From the NCBI GenBank assembly GCA_023053545.1, contig JAKZAN010000002.1:5936375-6000374 (forward strand): DNA of 64,000 bases, in the 5' to 3' direction. Positions 11,901 through 23,963 of this stretch are shown one piece after another. Numbering within the stretch: position 1 is the first letter of the stretch; each line of letters begins with the position of its first letter. The position numbers and the translations under genes were made by a program. The DNA comes from Lepidurus packardi. Taxonomy: Eukaryota > Arthropoda > Branchiopoda > Notostraca > Triopsidae. The notes under the pieces are model-generated. The model ran no database searches. It saw only the letters and a list, made by a program, of their open reading frames with translations, and was not told the DNA's origin.

Positions 11901-14900
11901 TGTACGCTATTTCAAACCGTGCCTTGTTGGCCTAAAATGCAAGGTTAGGACCTCTTGCGTCAACATTGAAGGCTCCCAAGTCAAGCGTCACCGTTAGTGT
12001 AGTGTCTCTCGCCTCTGACTTTTGTGGGTTTTAGTGAATAACTGTGTCAATAGTGGTTTAATAAAGGGAGTGTAAAAACAAAAGATCCGTGGCTAGTGTT
12101 TTGCCGTTAAGTAGCTTTATCGATAAGGAGTGTTTGTGTGTTAATTTTGACTGCATAGCAATAGGATGCGTTTAGATAATCTGCGATAAAGATCGCCAAT
12201 TTTCGTAACTGGGCCATCTCCACCGGTAGCAATAAACCATGCCGGCTAGGCACGCCAGGGCTTGATTGTCTGTACATGGAATGTCATGGGGGTGGTTTTT
12301 GCTCTCTAAGTCGAATGCCTATTTATAGCTAATGTAATGCGGTCTATGAGCTATTGTGGCTAAAAAGTGGGTTTGATAGCGAGCTTCTTGTAAATAATTT
12401 GTTCAAGATGTATGTCTTCATTTACAACTCGATACGTAGATAGTTTTGCTCAGTTATTTTGCATTTTGCCTTCTTTATCATTCCTAGTACATTACTTGTA
12501 CTAGGAATGATTAAATAGTACATTTACTTGAACTATTTAATGTTTAATTAAACAGTATATCTGTGATTTAAGTCTTTGCTTCTTATTTTGTTTAGGTGGC
12601 AGAATTAGTAGCTTAACGATGAATAACGTTTGTTTTATGGCAGTAAAAAAAATGTTTTCTTTTTCTTTTGCGAAAATTTACCCAGCTCTCCGTGATCACC
12701 ATGGGGTTCTCGGCTGTGGCTTCCAAAGGCACCACACGCTAAGTTAATCAGAGCCTTGTCTTTTTTTTTATTTTACCTTTTTATTTCGTAGAGTACCTGT
12801 GTTGAACTTTGTTGGCTCTTCCCATTTATTGCGGATCTATGTCCGTATGCGGTTTCTTGATGACGGTTGATAACCTCATCAAGTCAGGACGCAAGCGGCG
12901 AGGGGGCACAGGACTTTTTGTGTCTGCCACACTCGAGGTTGTTTTGTAAGAGTGTGTCAAGCAAGCCAACTTTTGGCTTCAGCCGTAACGTTATAGCATA
13001 AGCATTGTAATATATTGAGGATTTGTGTATAATTCAACCTATTTAATCCTTGCTTTCGTCTTTGTTGCAGTGCATGGGGAGATGGTGCGTTTCTAGCCTT
13101 CCAAACTGCGTTGATTGGAGCCTTGGTCTTGTACTATGGTGCCGGATTGCCTAAAAGTGGGCGTGGCAAAACTGCTGGAGGCAACGTGTCAAGTTCAGTT
13201 GCATTTTTTGCGGCCTATGGGGCGTGTTTAGCAACACTGTTGAGTCCGCTAGCGCCTTCGGAGCTCCTATGGACTATGCAAGCTGCCAACATCCCGGTCA
13301 TCGTCTGCTCCAAGGTCAGAGTTGACATTTTTTACTTTTCACTTTATTTTTACTCTAATTTTCTTAATATATTTTCTACTTAAGCTTGGATCAATGGCCG
13401 CTTTGTTAAGCATTGCTGATTTGAAACGCATTTCTATTGCGTGTTATATTTTCCCCTATTTAGTCGCTCGTAAATAAGTGAGGCTCGTAAATCAAATCAA
13501 ATTTGGGAGAAGAGTTTGAGGAATTAAGGTTTGCGTTCAAAGAAGGTTGGGCTTGCAAAGGACTTGACGGACACGCCTCTTTGCTTTAGCATTTTATGAC
13601 GAGATGGTTTATGATAGCCCTGGAAAGAGAGAGGCTTTGCGGTAATAGATACCGTAGCTTGTACCATAGGTCTTGGGACGCCAAAATTTCAACATGATCC
13701 CTCCCCAAAGTTAAATAAGGTGTTCCCCGTCCCGCCTGTGGCCGCCTTGATTGATGGAGGGTCCTGATCAAGGTGGAAAGGTAAAAGGTTGGGCCTGCTT
13801 ATCATATCGGGTTTGGGGATGTTGAGATTTTAAAATAGTGCCGAAAAGCGAAAACCCGTCCAAGTTGTAAGTTGCGGTGGTTTCTAATGAGCGAAGCCTT
13901 CCTTTTCCCATAAAATAAACTTAAAATATATGTTAAAAAGAGAAGCTGAAATCTTGGTTAATTTATGTATAAATTAAGTTTCTTTCAAAATGTGTCTCAC
14001 TGAAGAAAACGTATTCGAGTTTTGTTAACTCATTTGTTCCAACGTGTGTTTTCTTTTCAAAAGAAGCTTAAGTCGAGTAGTGAAAATTTTGCAAATCGTT
14101 TTTGGCTATCAAGTCAATTAAGCATCTGCGCGTGAAGCTTAAGATGAATTGGTTAAGATGAAATCCATTTCAAATCCCGAATTCAAACTTCAATTTCCAA
14201 TTCAAAAGTTCTATTAAGAAAGATAAAGTTTTGTTTTAATTTCATTGACAATTAAGGTAGTTGACATGTTTCAGACAATCCGTAATTCAGTGGTTTTAAT
14301 TCATTGGAATTGAAAAGTCTTTTAAAGTTCCGCATGGCGCATTTGGAAACTATTCGGTGAAATTCGTCGTAAAGGAGGAAATCGTTCAAAATGGGGAAAT
14401 TTTCGGTCTGTTGAGCATAAACGGGCCAATAACTTTCGCAGGGTGGTCAGAAATGTGTGGAATTCCTGGGCTGATGGGGTTCTCCCCATAATTAGATAAT
14501 CATCTCCTCAATATAAGTGGCTTTTCGGAACCGGAGTTGACCCGAGTTTAGCCGCCAACACAACATGTGTTGAGCCTTTTATGCAAATTTTGCAACCTGC
14601 CGAACTTTTCGAGTTTGACCCTAGTTCGGCCTTCTTTGCCTCTTGCTGGCATGCTGGCAGTAGTCGTAGCAACCACGGTAGGACGGAAAACTGGACATGT
14701 TCTGTGGTGCTTTTGCGGTAAACCGCTCTAACTTTTCAAGAGTTCCAAAAGTAGTAGTTATCCTATTATCGGCTCGAAAAGTCTGTCTGTCTCAAGTTAG
14801 GTCTCTAAGTTTCAACTGGCTGCTGTTCGTTTCACAAACTGGGTTTGGCGGTAATTTTTTTGTTTAAATTAACCTGAAAGTAACCCGTTTCTAATGCATC

Positions 14901-16916
14901 GAGTCGTCCGATCTTGATGAGTTTGGAAATGTTTCGAGCTTTGTGAATTGTTTAGTTTCACGTCTTTCAAATGCGTGAAGTCAAGTTTCTCACGCTTGAC
15001 CAAGAAGAGGTTGGGCTTCAACTGATTGCTGGTGGTTTGTTTTGTGTGACTTGAAAGAAAAAAAAATTATGCCTTTCATTCAAACGTTTGTGTGTAGAAA
15101 AGCTACCCAAAACCACGCCCCCACACTTATTATTTTACTAAACTCAAACGCTTAACATACGGTAGCCTTTTACTCGCTCCCCTGCAGGGCGCATCATCGC
15201 ACATAATTACAGCTTTAGTGAAGCTGGCTTTGATCTCATTAAGATAATAGAGCTTTTGTGTTGAAGCTCTGCATGACCAAATACATTCCTTGCATAACAT
15301 TTATTCCCGAAGTTACTTTTCGGGCCCCTGCTCTCTTTCCTTCTTTTTTTTTTCTTATTTGAAGAATAGTTTTCTTAGGAAAAGGTTGCCTGTCAAAATA
15401 AAAAATAGAAATCGGGTTATTTTCGTATGGATAGACTTGTGAGTTCGAGAAGTTTTTTTTTTTTTTTTTTTAAACTTTGGGTTGGCATGCTGTACTCGTT
15501 GTGGAACCTATGATTATAGGGCTGCCGAGAGTCGAACTTTTTTTCCTCTTTTTTTTCCCTTTCATGGGGCTTTGGGTATATGTTAGCAATAATCAGGCGA
15601 AGGTCCAAAAACCGATGGGCAAATTATTTAGTGCACCGTTAAATATGGCGCTGCTAGAATTCCCTTTTAGTCTCGCAGATCCATTTGCATGGCAAATGGA
15701 ATGACCCTGCAATTATAGAGAAGAGAAACACAGGTTTGATGTCTTGCTTCATTAAGAAAACAATCACCCCCCTATCTTTCTTTTCCTGTTGAAAAAAAAA
15801 AAAGTTTGGGTAAATCTTTTTCTATTTGGCTTTTTCTCTGCACTTTTTTTCTCTGCACTATTCTATCGAAGACGATAGAATAGAAAGTGAGAGGAACGCT
15901 AGGGAAAAAAAAGAAAGAAAAGGAAGCACTATAATTTGAATAATTTAAATCTCGTGATTTTTTTTTCTCCCGGTAAAAGATGTGTGGGGTACACAAATCG
16001 AGTGTATATGGGGATAGATACTGTTTGCGTTTCTCATTGCCTATGCGTTTCGAGGAAAGGGGCAGAAGAGAGCCGAAAAAAAGATGAGCAAAGAGCCCAC
16101 CAAAAACCTCGGAAAAGTTGCCGCCAGTTGTATGCAAATGAGCCGGCGGTATTTGCACCTTCTGAAACATGTCGAGTCGAAAGAAAAACCCATGTTGGGA
16201 ATTTGAGTTAGGAAGATGTGGCTAATGTAAACACAAACCGACAAGTGAAGCGCCCACCAATGTTGGCGAGAAACGATAGGTTTCGATTCATCTTTCCAAA
16301 TATTAATGGGCCGCTGAAACCTTGTATAGACAGTTTTAACGTGATTAACCTCCCGTGACCTTTCTGGTCGGAATCACTGTTGCTTCTGTAACGCCACTTG
16401 TCTATGCAAGTTTTTTTTTTTTTTCTTTAAGTTGTCGGTAATTGTGGTAAGTTTCTTCAGTGCTTCGCACAACTTAAACGTGATGTCTATTGAATGGGTT
16501 TTTTAACATTGTATTTTAGTTTCAAGTCTGATCAAGCCGACAAATCCCTTTTTTGTGTGTCTATGGAAGACTTTATGGCAAAACTCGAAAAACTTGCATT
16601 AATAGAAAAAGATTTTTGTGTAATCATCTAGATGGTGCAAGCAGTTTCCAACTACAAAGCTCAAAGTACCGGTCAATTGTCGGCGGTGACGACGCTAATG
16701 CTGTTTGCCGGTTCAGTGGCTCGTATCTTTACTTCGATCCAAGAAACGGGCGACAGTACCATTATTGCGACGTACATCGTTTCGTCCATTGCTAATGGTA
16801 TCATTGCCTTCCAAATGTGGCGCTATTGGAGCAATAATAACCAGGGGGGTAGTAATCGCAAAAAGGAAGTGGCGAGTCGACCCAAATATGCTGCTTCGAA
16901 AAAGAAAGCGAATTAA
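2963..16916 (+). CDS. MPDU1: Mannose-P-dolichol utilization defect 1 protein, five exons
   Basis: An ER multi-pass protein needed for use of dolichol-phosphate mannose and glucose in N-glycan, O-mannose and GPI-anchor assembly; human loss causes MPDU1-CDG. Exons are 2963-3047, 3168-3233, 3302-3434, 13071-13314 and 16632-16916 (stop 16914-16916), 813 nt or 270 residues; phases 1, 1, 2, 0 join without error. The ATG has a good context (AAAATGG). The first PQ-loop is at residues 48-75 (VKVPQILKI, then SAEGISFPG). The degenerate second loop is at about 164-192 (QAANIPVIV, then STGQLSAVT). The block SVARIFTSIQETGD (204-217) is nearly identical to the vertebrate protein. It is longer than human MPDU1 (247 residues) through a polar insert at about 118-136 and a Lys-rich tail. 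The short first introns (120 and 68 bp) contrast with introns 3 (9,636 bp) and 4 (3,317 bp). Confidence 0.96.
4335..4388. repeat. Inverted repeat hairpin A with shared AT-rich loop
   Basis: The 19-base arms at 4335-4353 and 4370-4388 are complementary with three mismatches, and the 16-base spacer lies within the sequence CAATTTATAATACACTA. It stands 37 bp before hairpin B, whose loop carries the same 17-base sequence. Confidence 0.75.
4426..4533. repeat. Long inverted repeat hairpin B (42-bp arms), MITE-like
   Basis: The arm 4426-4467 is the reverse complement of 4492-4533 with only three mismatches in 42 bases, separated by a 24-base loop. The loop includes the 17-base sequence CAATTTATAATACACTA (4474-4490), also found at 4356-4372 in hairpin A. 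The near-perfect arms point to a recent foldback or MITE-like insertion, or an inverted duplication. A transcribed small-RNA hairpin is possible, since it lies in the transcribed orientation of an MPDU1 intron, but nothing else supports that. Confidence 0.8.
8341..8355. repeat. Poly-G run (15 G)
   Basis: An uninterrupted run of 15 G in MPDU1 intron 3, just after a T run. It could form G-quadruplex structures and would be prone to length change and sequencing error. Confidence 0.9.
12477..12540. repeat. Two adjacent hairpins in MPDU1 intron 3
   Basis: First a perfect 15-base stem (12477-12491 with 12497-12511, loop TTACT), immediately followed by a 9-base stem (12511-12519 with 12532-12540). 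The stems are TA-rich; the first contains CCTAGTACA and its complement. They could be part of a small inverted-repeat element or a cruciform-prone site. Confidence 0.75.
15681..15699. promoter_or_regulatory. Octamer palindrome, possible POU-dimer site
   Basis: A perfect inverted repeat CCATTTGC-atg-GCAAATGG contains the POU octamer ATTTGCAT and a second half-site in mirror orientation. The arrangement resembles the known palindromic Oct-factor dimer elements (PORE/MORE) without matching them exactly. It is about 30 kb from SoxB1, whose relatives act with POU factors, so enhancer function is only an inference. Confidence 0.35.
15858..15883. repeat. Short perfect hairpin (11-bp stem)
   Basis: CTATTCTATCG and its exact reverse complement are separated by the four bases AAGA. 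It stands in a purine/pyrimidine-rich part of MPDU1 intron 4. The structure is clear but any role is unknown. Confidence 0.7.
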
Positions 16917-19900
16917 GGGTTGTCAGTTGTGGGGGTAGATGCAAATGGGCGTGGTATTGATGACGTTCGTGAGGAAGACTTCCAAAGCTGCCGCGAAGAA
17001 TGATTCCGACTAGATTTCCAAACTTTGGGTGTAAAGGTGTGAGAGACCACGTGTTTGGCGTAATGTGTGAATTTTGAATCCTATCAAATGAGCAAATTCC
17101 ATACAGTTTTGTTGAACCTACTTAAAAAGGTTTTTGCAATTAGTTTCTGTGCCTCGTGTTTATTCTATATTTTTGGGGTTTAATTGGTGTATTTGACGGA
17201 ACCAAATGATTACGGAAAGGGCTGGTTAAACACTCTAATTAACACGACGTAATATATGTGTTAATTCCAATTTTTTAAGTCATTATTATTCAATCAGGTT
17301 TAAAGGTATTAAAGTGGATACAGTGTCAAAGGAGTAGGGAAGATTAAGGGCGAGATAAGTCCGATAGTTAAATCAGAATTATTTTAATATTCCAATCGGA
17401 TAGTAGGGGAGATTGGAAGTGATGAGGGGAAAATTTTTTTAAAGTGAATTTCAACTAGAGTCGGAAGGCTTTTACCATTAACTACGCATCGACGCACCGT
17501 ATGAGGGGTATACGTTAAAATGAGTGTGACTATCTATGGGGAAATAATTGAAAGGTCAAAACAGACTAATTCGTGTAATTTGATTAATGAAGAGTGACGT
17601 TGATGATTCTCCTGGAGTACTCCCCCAAACTAAAGGAATATCAAACATATAATAAGTACTATGTTTTAATCAATTATTCCCGTCAGTCAATCCCAAAAAT
17701 ACAGTAAATGTTGCTTATTGTGATCACATTTGTCAAATGAATATTGAATCGATTAGACGGAGATTCTAATAACCGCAAATAACTGGCTTGTTTAAACCAA
17801 AGAAACAAAGCATCGTCTACGTTTTGACAATTTATCAAGCGTCTTTTTTTAACCTTTACAACTTCTAGATTCACTAGATCCACTATTGTTTATTTCGTAA
17901 CGTTTTTCAACACTTTTGGTAGAGGTGATTGAGGAATTCCTAACTTAACATCGGCTTCTCTTTATGGAAAATCTTTTTAATTTAACTTGCCATAAGCTTC
18001 AGTGGGCCGCAACTTCTCTTTTTAATTTGAAATGATTAGTGTATGTGTTTTATACAACCACACGTCTAAAACCCAAGCAACACTGCGGCTTTGAAGCCTA
18101 CCAAGCTTATTTAGGGATTTTCAACACGATATCTAATTATCCCAGTCAATTAAAGGAACAGGTAATTCAATTGACTAACCTTCTCATTTAATTGACTGAT
18201 AGGTCCATGGAGCAATCACGAGTATAGTTTCGTTACTATAAATGAGAAGATTCATTTGAAGTTGATTCTAATTTATCCGAAAGTTTCTAAGAACCGATTA
18301 AAAAAATGCTCTGAAGTTTATCATTTTGAATCGCTCTTTTAACATTGGATTCCAGAAAGCGGCTCATTCTAATAACCAGTGACCAAAATAAACGGCCTCT
18401 ACTCTATTTTGTAAATCAATTATTCCCGTCAATCAATCTAGAAAAAAAATATAATTTCGCATCCAGGTTTCTTTTAAAAAATTGAGTTCTAATTTTTTGT
18501 TAAAACAGCGTCTAATCCCATTTCAAGGTTGGCAAAACCACTTTGCATGACCAGTAGCTGAAAATCCTGTTCCATGTATTTAAAAAAATAAAGTATTAAT
18601 TTGAAAAGTAGACCGACAAGAGAGTGTCAGTATAAGCCCTTTTTCGCCTTTAGCTTGGTACAGTCCTTTGATTTTTCGTAACCACATAGAACGGTTTGAA
18701 AACCGATAAATCTGACGGAAAATTGTAGCTTGTCTGCGAAAAAGTGTAGACCAGCCCCGACTCGGCAGAACTTGTTGGGAGGGAGAGATTTACCAACGAC
18801 GTGGTGTGCTTGCACTTTAGATTTTTTTTATTTAAATTTTTATATTAAAAAAACAGAAAGTCCGAGTCCACAAAAAAAGTAAATTTAAAAGGGGGTCAAT
18901 TTATAGAACCTCGCAAGTTCAGATGTTTCTTAATATTTGTTTATTTTTCCCCTATTTTTTGTATTATTGTTAACCTTCTTTCAACATTTGGTTCCAATAT
19001 AGAAAAAAAGGTTGGTGAGGGAGAAAGAAGCGTGACAGTTTCAGTTTGGCTCTTTTCGTGACTGGAAAGCTGCGTTTGGACTTTGGAACCTTCTTTTTCT
19101 TTTCTGCGGGTTTTGATGCTCTGTAATGACCGTTTTTCTTTAAAAAAAAATGAGTGGATTTTGTTTCCTTTTAGCTCGTTGTTTGAACCTATCTTATTGG
19201 TAAAAAAAAAAAAAACAGAAATCCTACACAGCGTTTAAGTTATTTGCCTTGATTAATTATGCAAAAGGTTGTGATTGACCTTTATGATGTTGGGTGCAAG
19301 ACAAGACCTCACACAGCGCATATCGTCAGTTTTCCTGTGAGGATGTAAATGCTCCGTGCTTATGGTAGGTTTTTCCTCCAGGTTTGGGCCCCGCCCACTT
19401 TGTGTGCCAAATCTTTCATCGTTAATTAGAGGTTGCCGTTTGCGCTCACTCCAAACGATGGATTCATTTTTTATTGGTTCTTAAGAAAGTGGAATTCGTG
19501 ATTTTGCCTTTTGCATAAGCAGTGGATTAAAAACAAAAAACAATTGACCTTGGAAACTTAACCCCCATGCATTAAGTAAGGTTCCAAAACGCTTCATCTA
19601 CAGGAGTGTTTTGTAATAAGTTTTTTGGTGGGAATTGAAATTCCCATGTTTCAAATTTCCCCAAATGTTTATGTTTAATAAAAGAAGAGTAAAAGAAATA
19701 AAAGAAGAGTAAAAGGGTTATTTGGGGGGTTTTAACTGTTACGTTGGGGTTGTTTGGATTGTGTTTCTGTTTCTCTTTTATCGTGTTGTACTATATAAAT
19801 TATAAAGTCCGTTCGCCGTCCGTCTATATAGTTTTAACATTGCCAAGTCATGTTCTTAGTCGTGACTTAAGGGCTGCTGGCACCGGGCAGTTAATTACCT

Positions 19901-20154
19901 GGCCCTGGCTTAACGGATCGCAAGGTGTGCACCGCCTTTCAGGGGAGAACCTTTTTGCATCCTGCATGACGACAAACAGGACACGACAGGTGACCACTCG
20001 CGAGTTTTCACAAACCGCTTGTACACTCTTCCTTACGGTTTGCCCCTTACAAGGCTTTTTTCGGCTCTTGCTGGTAGACGTGCTTTAGAGGTCGAATCAC
20101 TTTTTATTCGATTTTGGACATCGCTTCCATTCTTTTGGCGATAAGTTGGTTATT

Positions 20155-20503
20155 TTGGTTATTTCCAACGAGGAAATTACTGTTTCTGTACCTTCTTTAA
20201 ATGTCGCTATTAGCAAGTTTTAGCTTTCTTAAGGAAGGATTGTCTTAATTTTCAAGTTTTTTTAAAAGATTTTTTTAAAGCTTTCCGTTTCATTTGTAGA
20301 AATGATTGCAAATTTGGTAAAAATGCAAAAAAATATAAGTTGCCAATTTGGTTATTTCCAACGAGGAAATAACAACGAGGAAATAACTGTCTTCAAATGT
20401 CGCTATAAGCAAGTTTTTAGCTGTCTTAAGGAAGGATTGTCTTAATTTTTAATATTTTTTCAATATTTTTTCAAGCTTTCCGTTTCATTTGTAGAAATGA
20501 TTG
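20155..20503. repeat. Direct duplication of a ~155-bp unit
   Basis: 20155-20308 is repeated at 20348-20503. Both copies begin TTGGTTATTTCCAACGAGG, share AAATGTCGCTAT, CTTAAGGAAGGATTGTC and end with a block around CTTTCCGTTTCATTTGTAG. The second copy has a small internal duplication of AACGAGGAAATAAC and indels in a T-rich stretch. The similarity points to a local duplication rather than a dispersed element. Confidence 0.85.
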
Positions 20504-21573
20504 AGTGAGAACGTTTGAATTGAATTTAGTTAAGCGTTTTAGAATATTAAGTTTTTGATAGTACTTGAAAAAGAATGTAGGAAAGATAGGACGGATGTGA
20601 CGAGCTTAATTAGCGCAGTGCAATTTTTCTCTCCTTTAATCTGACGATTTGACTTGGTTCGCGGTACTCCTTTCCGTCTTTCTTTTTCACTTCTATATCT
20701 TTGGATATAGACACAATGTAGCGTATCCTTTTTAATCGCCAAGTCCGATAACGCATTTGCCCAGGCGTGACGTCGTTTCGGAGTTTATTGTCTGTTGTTG
20801 GTCAGGGCAACAAACAACAACCTGTGCTTAACTGTACTATCTCTTTTAGATCCTCAGTTAGAAATACTTCTATAATTCCTTGAAAATTATTGAGGATCAA
20901 AAGTGGCCCATCTCATCTTGTGGCATGCTTGCAGACTCTATGCATTTCAGTTCACATTCATGAATCAGTTAACGTAAAAGCTAATTCAACATAAGTTTCG
21001 GACATTATATTAAGGGGTATCCATGCCAAAAGAAGAAGTCTTTTAATCTCCAGTTTGTCTCAAAGCACAGTAGAGATTCTTACTCTCTAATTCTTATTCT
21101 TAACCTAACACTTTATTTTCGTAAATTAGATTCCAGTTTCTACGGTATTCATTTATTAAGTTATTCCAGTTTCTACGAGTATTCAGGCGGTATAAAGAAG
21201 GTTAAACGCAAGCAAAGGTCATGTACGACGGATGAATTCCAGAAAGTTGACCTAGGACTTTCAAAATCTGCCCACAAAAACGACTTTGAACAGGTAAAAC
21301 TTAGGTAGGAAGGCTTCCCCCTACATTTTTTGTCCCCCTTTCTTCTGTGACTGGCAAAAGGAAGCGAGTGGTTTCAGATTTGTTGGACTTGTTGGACAGA
21401 TAGGGGTCAAATTGTGGGGTATTCAGCGTCTCTAACCTCCACAACCTGTCCCTTTGATTGCTAGTTCGGGTACCATAAGCTACTGACGTAAACAGTATTG
21501 TATGACGGGAAGTTGTCTGGCAACCACATATGGAACATCCCCAAGTCACAAACATACATCTATAAACATATAT

Positions 21574-21649
21574 ATATATGGGTCGGGATAGCACTTGTAT
21601 ATCCCGCAGCTCATGTATAGAACTCTCTATATACACACACACACACGTC
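21574..21649. repeat. TA and CA dinucleotide microsatellites
   Basis: A (TA)n stretch (ATATATATAT) at the start and an (AC)n stretch of about eight units near 21637-21648 lie about 60 bp apart. They are simple sequence and would be variable between individuals. Confidence 0.8.
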
Positions 21650-23478
21650 CAAGTTATTTCCCGAGCCGGCCGGAAGGGAGGTGTTGCTAACGAACATCCT
21701 GGCTTACAACGGTTTACGAATTCAGACAGGACAAGCTATAATGAGAGTAACGAGAGGGGAAACCGCCCCATCGCTCACACAGATCCACCTGCAAAGCCCC
21801 CTAAAAAGAAGGACCACTTGAATATTGTGGGTTTCATATTTTGTCAGTCGTTTTGTTGAGACTTTCGGGTGGCCAATTTTTATTTTATTTTTATTTTTTT
21901 AATGGTTAACAAATCCGGTCCTTATTTTGTCCTTTATGCCCTAAAACATTCTGTGGAATGGGTTTTGGGATCTAGTAAAGTTCAGTTTTGGGATCTATTC
22001 GTGTCCGGTGTATTGCGTATGTTGGGGGACTGGTGCTATATAGCTGGATTGACAAAGGAAATAGGAAATCATTACTCCGATATAGGAAGTTGCAGCCCAA
22101 AAAACCATTCATAATTTTCCTAGCGATTCAGATTTCGGGGTGACACCTTTTAAAAGCGCCTTCTTTTACCCAAACAATGTCCTTTGTTTTCACTCGCGGA
22201 GCGCTTAAAAGCCCCCCAGCCACCTTTTTGTTGGGCCCAATCAAGCTTATAGTGTTTGTAATTTTCTACAATTATACCAGGTGCAATTTTAACTGCCTAT
22301 TTTGGGTTAGGTGGAGGGAGGTGAAAGAAAAGTCATAGAGCTAATTAGAGTGATTGAAGCTATTGAAATTAAGTTTTTTTTCGCTCTGTTATTAAGAAGA
22401 TAAGTTATTATTCCCTTTTTTAATGACTTTTTCCAGCTGCGTGGTGCCTCTTTTTCCCTCTTGGACCAAGCTGCCAAAAGGGACTCCCAGACCAGAGAGA
22501 AAGAGAGACAAAAACATGGATGTCTTCTCACCTGTTTCTTTATGTGGAGTGCTGATGTGGGTTAGCCAAAAGTCCACATGGAGGGGCACGAAAAAACCCT
22601 TTTCTTTTAACAATGATATGGGATTGTAGATTCTAAAAAAAGAAAGAGAGCAGGGTGAGTTGGTGCTGGGAAGAACAACTCTCTGCTGAATGTGTATAAT
22701 ATGGATATGCCGAGTGCGAGAGGGACCAGTTATGAGCTTTTGTGGGCAAGTAATCACGTAATTCCAGAAGCTGGTTTCGTTTACCACTGCCTCGGATTCT
22801 CCATATGAAAAGAAAATGAAAAGAAAAATGAGGTTGGAAAAGAATTACGAGGCTCTTTAAGAATTTTTCTTTTCTTTTTTTTGGGGGGGAGAGAGATACC
22901 CACCGCAGCTTTAAACGAAATAGACACGCTAGAGTTTTCTGGTTGCCAACTATCCCACAACTTGTCGAGGTATGGTAGCATGTTTCGTTTAATTTTGTTA
23001 AAAAGGCAGGAAACGAAAGATTTTGCGGATAATTTTTTAAAAAATGGTATTTTCTGTTATTTTTAATGAGAGTTGGGGAACGGGATAAGAGTATCATAGA
23101 GTAAGTTGGCTGGGACAGTTTAAACACAATCAGAGCAAATAAGCTGGCTTGACAGGCAGCTTGACAGCCCTTGCGTGACTTCCAACCACATTTTCTCGGG
23201 AAAGTCAAAGATTGCGTTACAGAAGAAGAGGAGACCCCATTACTTTCAGCGCAGCGTAACATGCACTCTTAACGCTGATTTATACTTCGGACGTCCCAAC
23301 CAATTTTCGGGGTTTTAAATAAATGTGAGGAATAACATTATGGCTTTTGTTTAGTCCAAAGTTTGGGCATGGGCCATTTGTCTGCGATTTTTTTTTTTTT
23401 TACCTGAGGCTGGGTTTAATTTTTGTGATCAATAAACCTTGCTGATCTCTTTGCTTGAAGTATAATGTTGCGCTTGGA

Positions 23479-23963
23479 AGGTCAAGGACTGAGCCACGGA
23501 GTATGACGTCACGGATGACTTTGTTATGCATTGCTAAAAAAGCGTTGGGGGCACCTGGCACCTTTTTGTAACAGTCAAGAGATTTAATTGGGTTAAAGAT
23601 TTAATTGGGTTAAAGTTTGAGCACTATAATATTAAGCTAGAGTTTGAAGGTAATTAGCGAATGAAATTTGTATTATTTTAAATAAAACAGGGAATTCGTC
23701 TTGCCATTAGAAAAGTTAACACATTTATTGTAAATTTACGAGATTTTGCAGATTTTTCGTGTTTGGTTTCGAATGAAAAAGAAAGTAAGGAATGGTAACA
23801 GAAGATTTTTGCAGGGGGAAATACCATACAAATCTATATAATCATGATTTCTTGACTAGAACTAAGCCGGAACTCAAAGCAGCTTTGATTTTTTCAAAAG
23901 GATACAAAGGGAATGAATGGTTTAAGGGTCAAGGACTTAGTCGTGGAAGGGTGTGTGACGTCA
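23479..23963. repeat. Repeated block containing CRE palindrome TGACGTCA
   Basis: A block starting GGTCAAGGACT and ending in TGACGTCAC occurs at about 23479-23512 and again, more diverged, at about 23929-23964. The core palindrome TGACGTCA lies at 23504-23511 and 23956-23963. This is the binding sequence for CREB/ATF bZIP factors. Whether this is an old duplication or independent sites cannot be settled by eye. Confidence 0.5.

Larger units (their letters stand above)
3435..13070 (+). other. MPDU1 intron 3 (9.6 kb), no supported nested gene
   Basis: The intron opens with GTGAGC right after exon 3 and closes with the pyrimidine-rich acceptor TTTGTTGCAG. The longer open frames inside, at 4523-5029 (+) and 6412-6858 (+), are not recognisable and lack coding-type composition, so I do not call them genes. 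Contents I can point to are the twin hairpins near 4.4 kb, a 15-base G run at 8341-8355, and a double hairpin near 12.5 kb. The rest is AT-rich unique-looking sequence. Confidence 0.8.
13315..16631 (+). other. MPDU1 intron 4 (3.3 kb)
   Basis: The donor is GTCAGA after AAG and the acceptor is CATCTAG before exon 5, both weaker than the other splice sites of this gene. Inside are a 19-20 base T run near 15453, a perfect 11-bp hairpin at 15858-15883 and a POU-octamer palindrome at 15681-15699. No nested gene is supported. Confidence 0.8.

Noticed and set aside
17660-18440. Short shared phrases such as CAATTATTCCCGTCA at 17.67 and 18.42 kb
   Set aside because: The similarity covers only about 30 bases with weak extension, too little to define a repeat unit by eye.
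22633-23262. 209-codon open frame on the minus strand in the MPDU1-SoxB1 gap
   Set aside because: It has no recognisable domain or coding-type composition, crosses homopurine/homopyrimidine runs (for example FFSFHFLFIW-type stretches), has no supporting splice sites, and stop-poor frames of this length can arise by chance in 64 kb.
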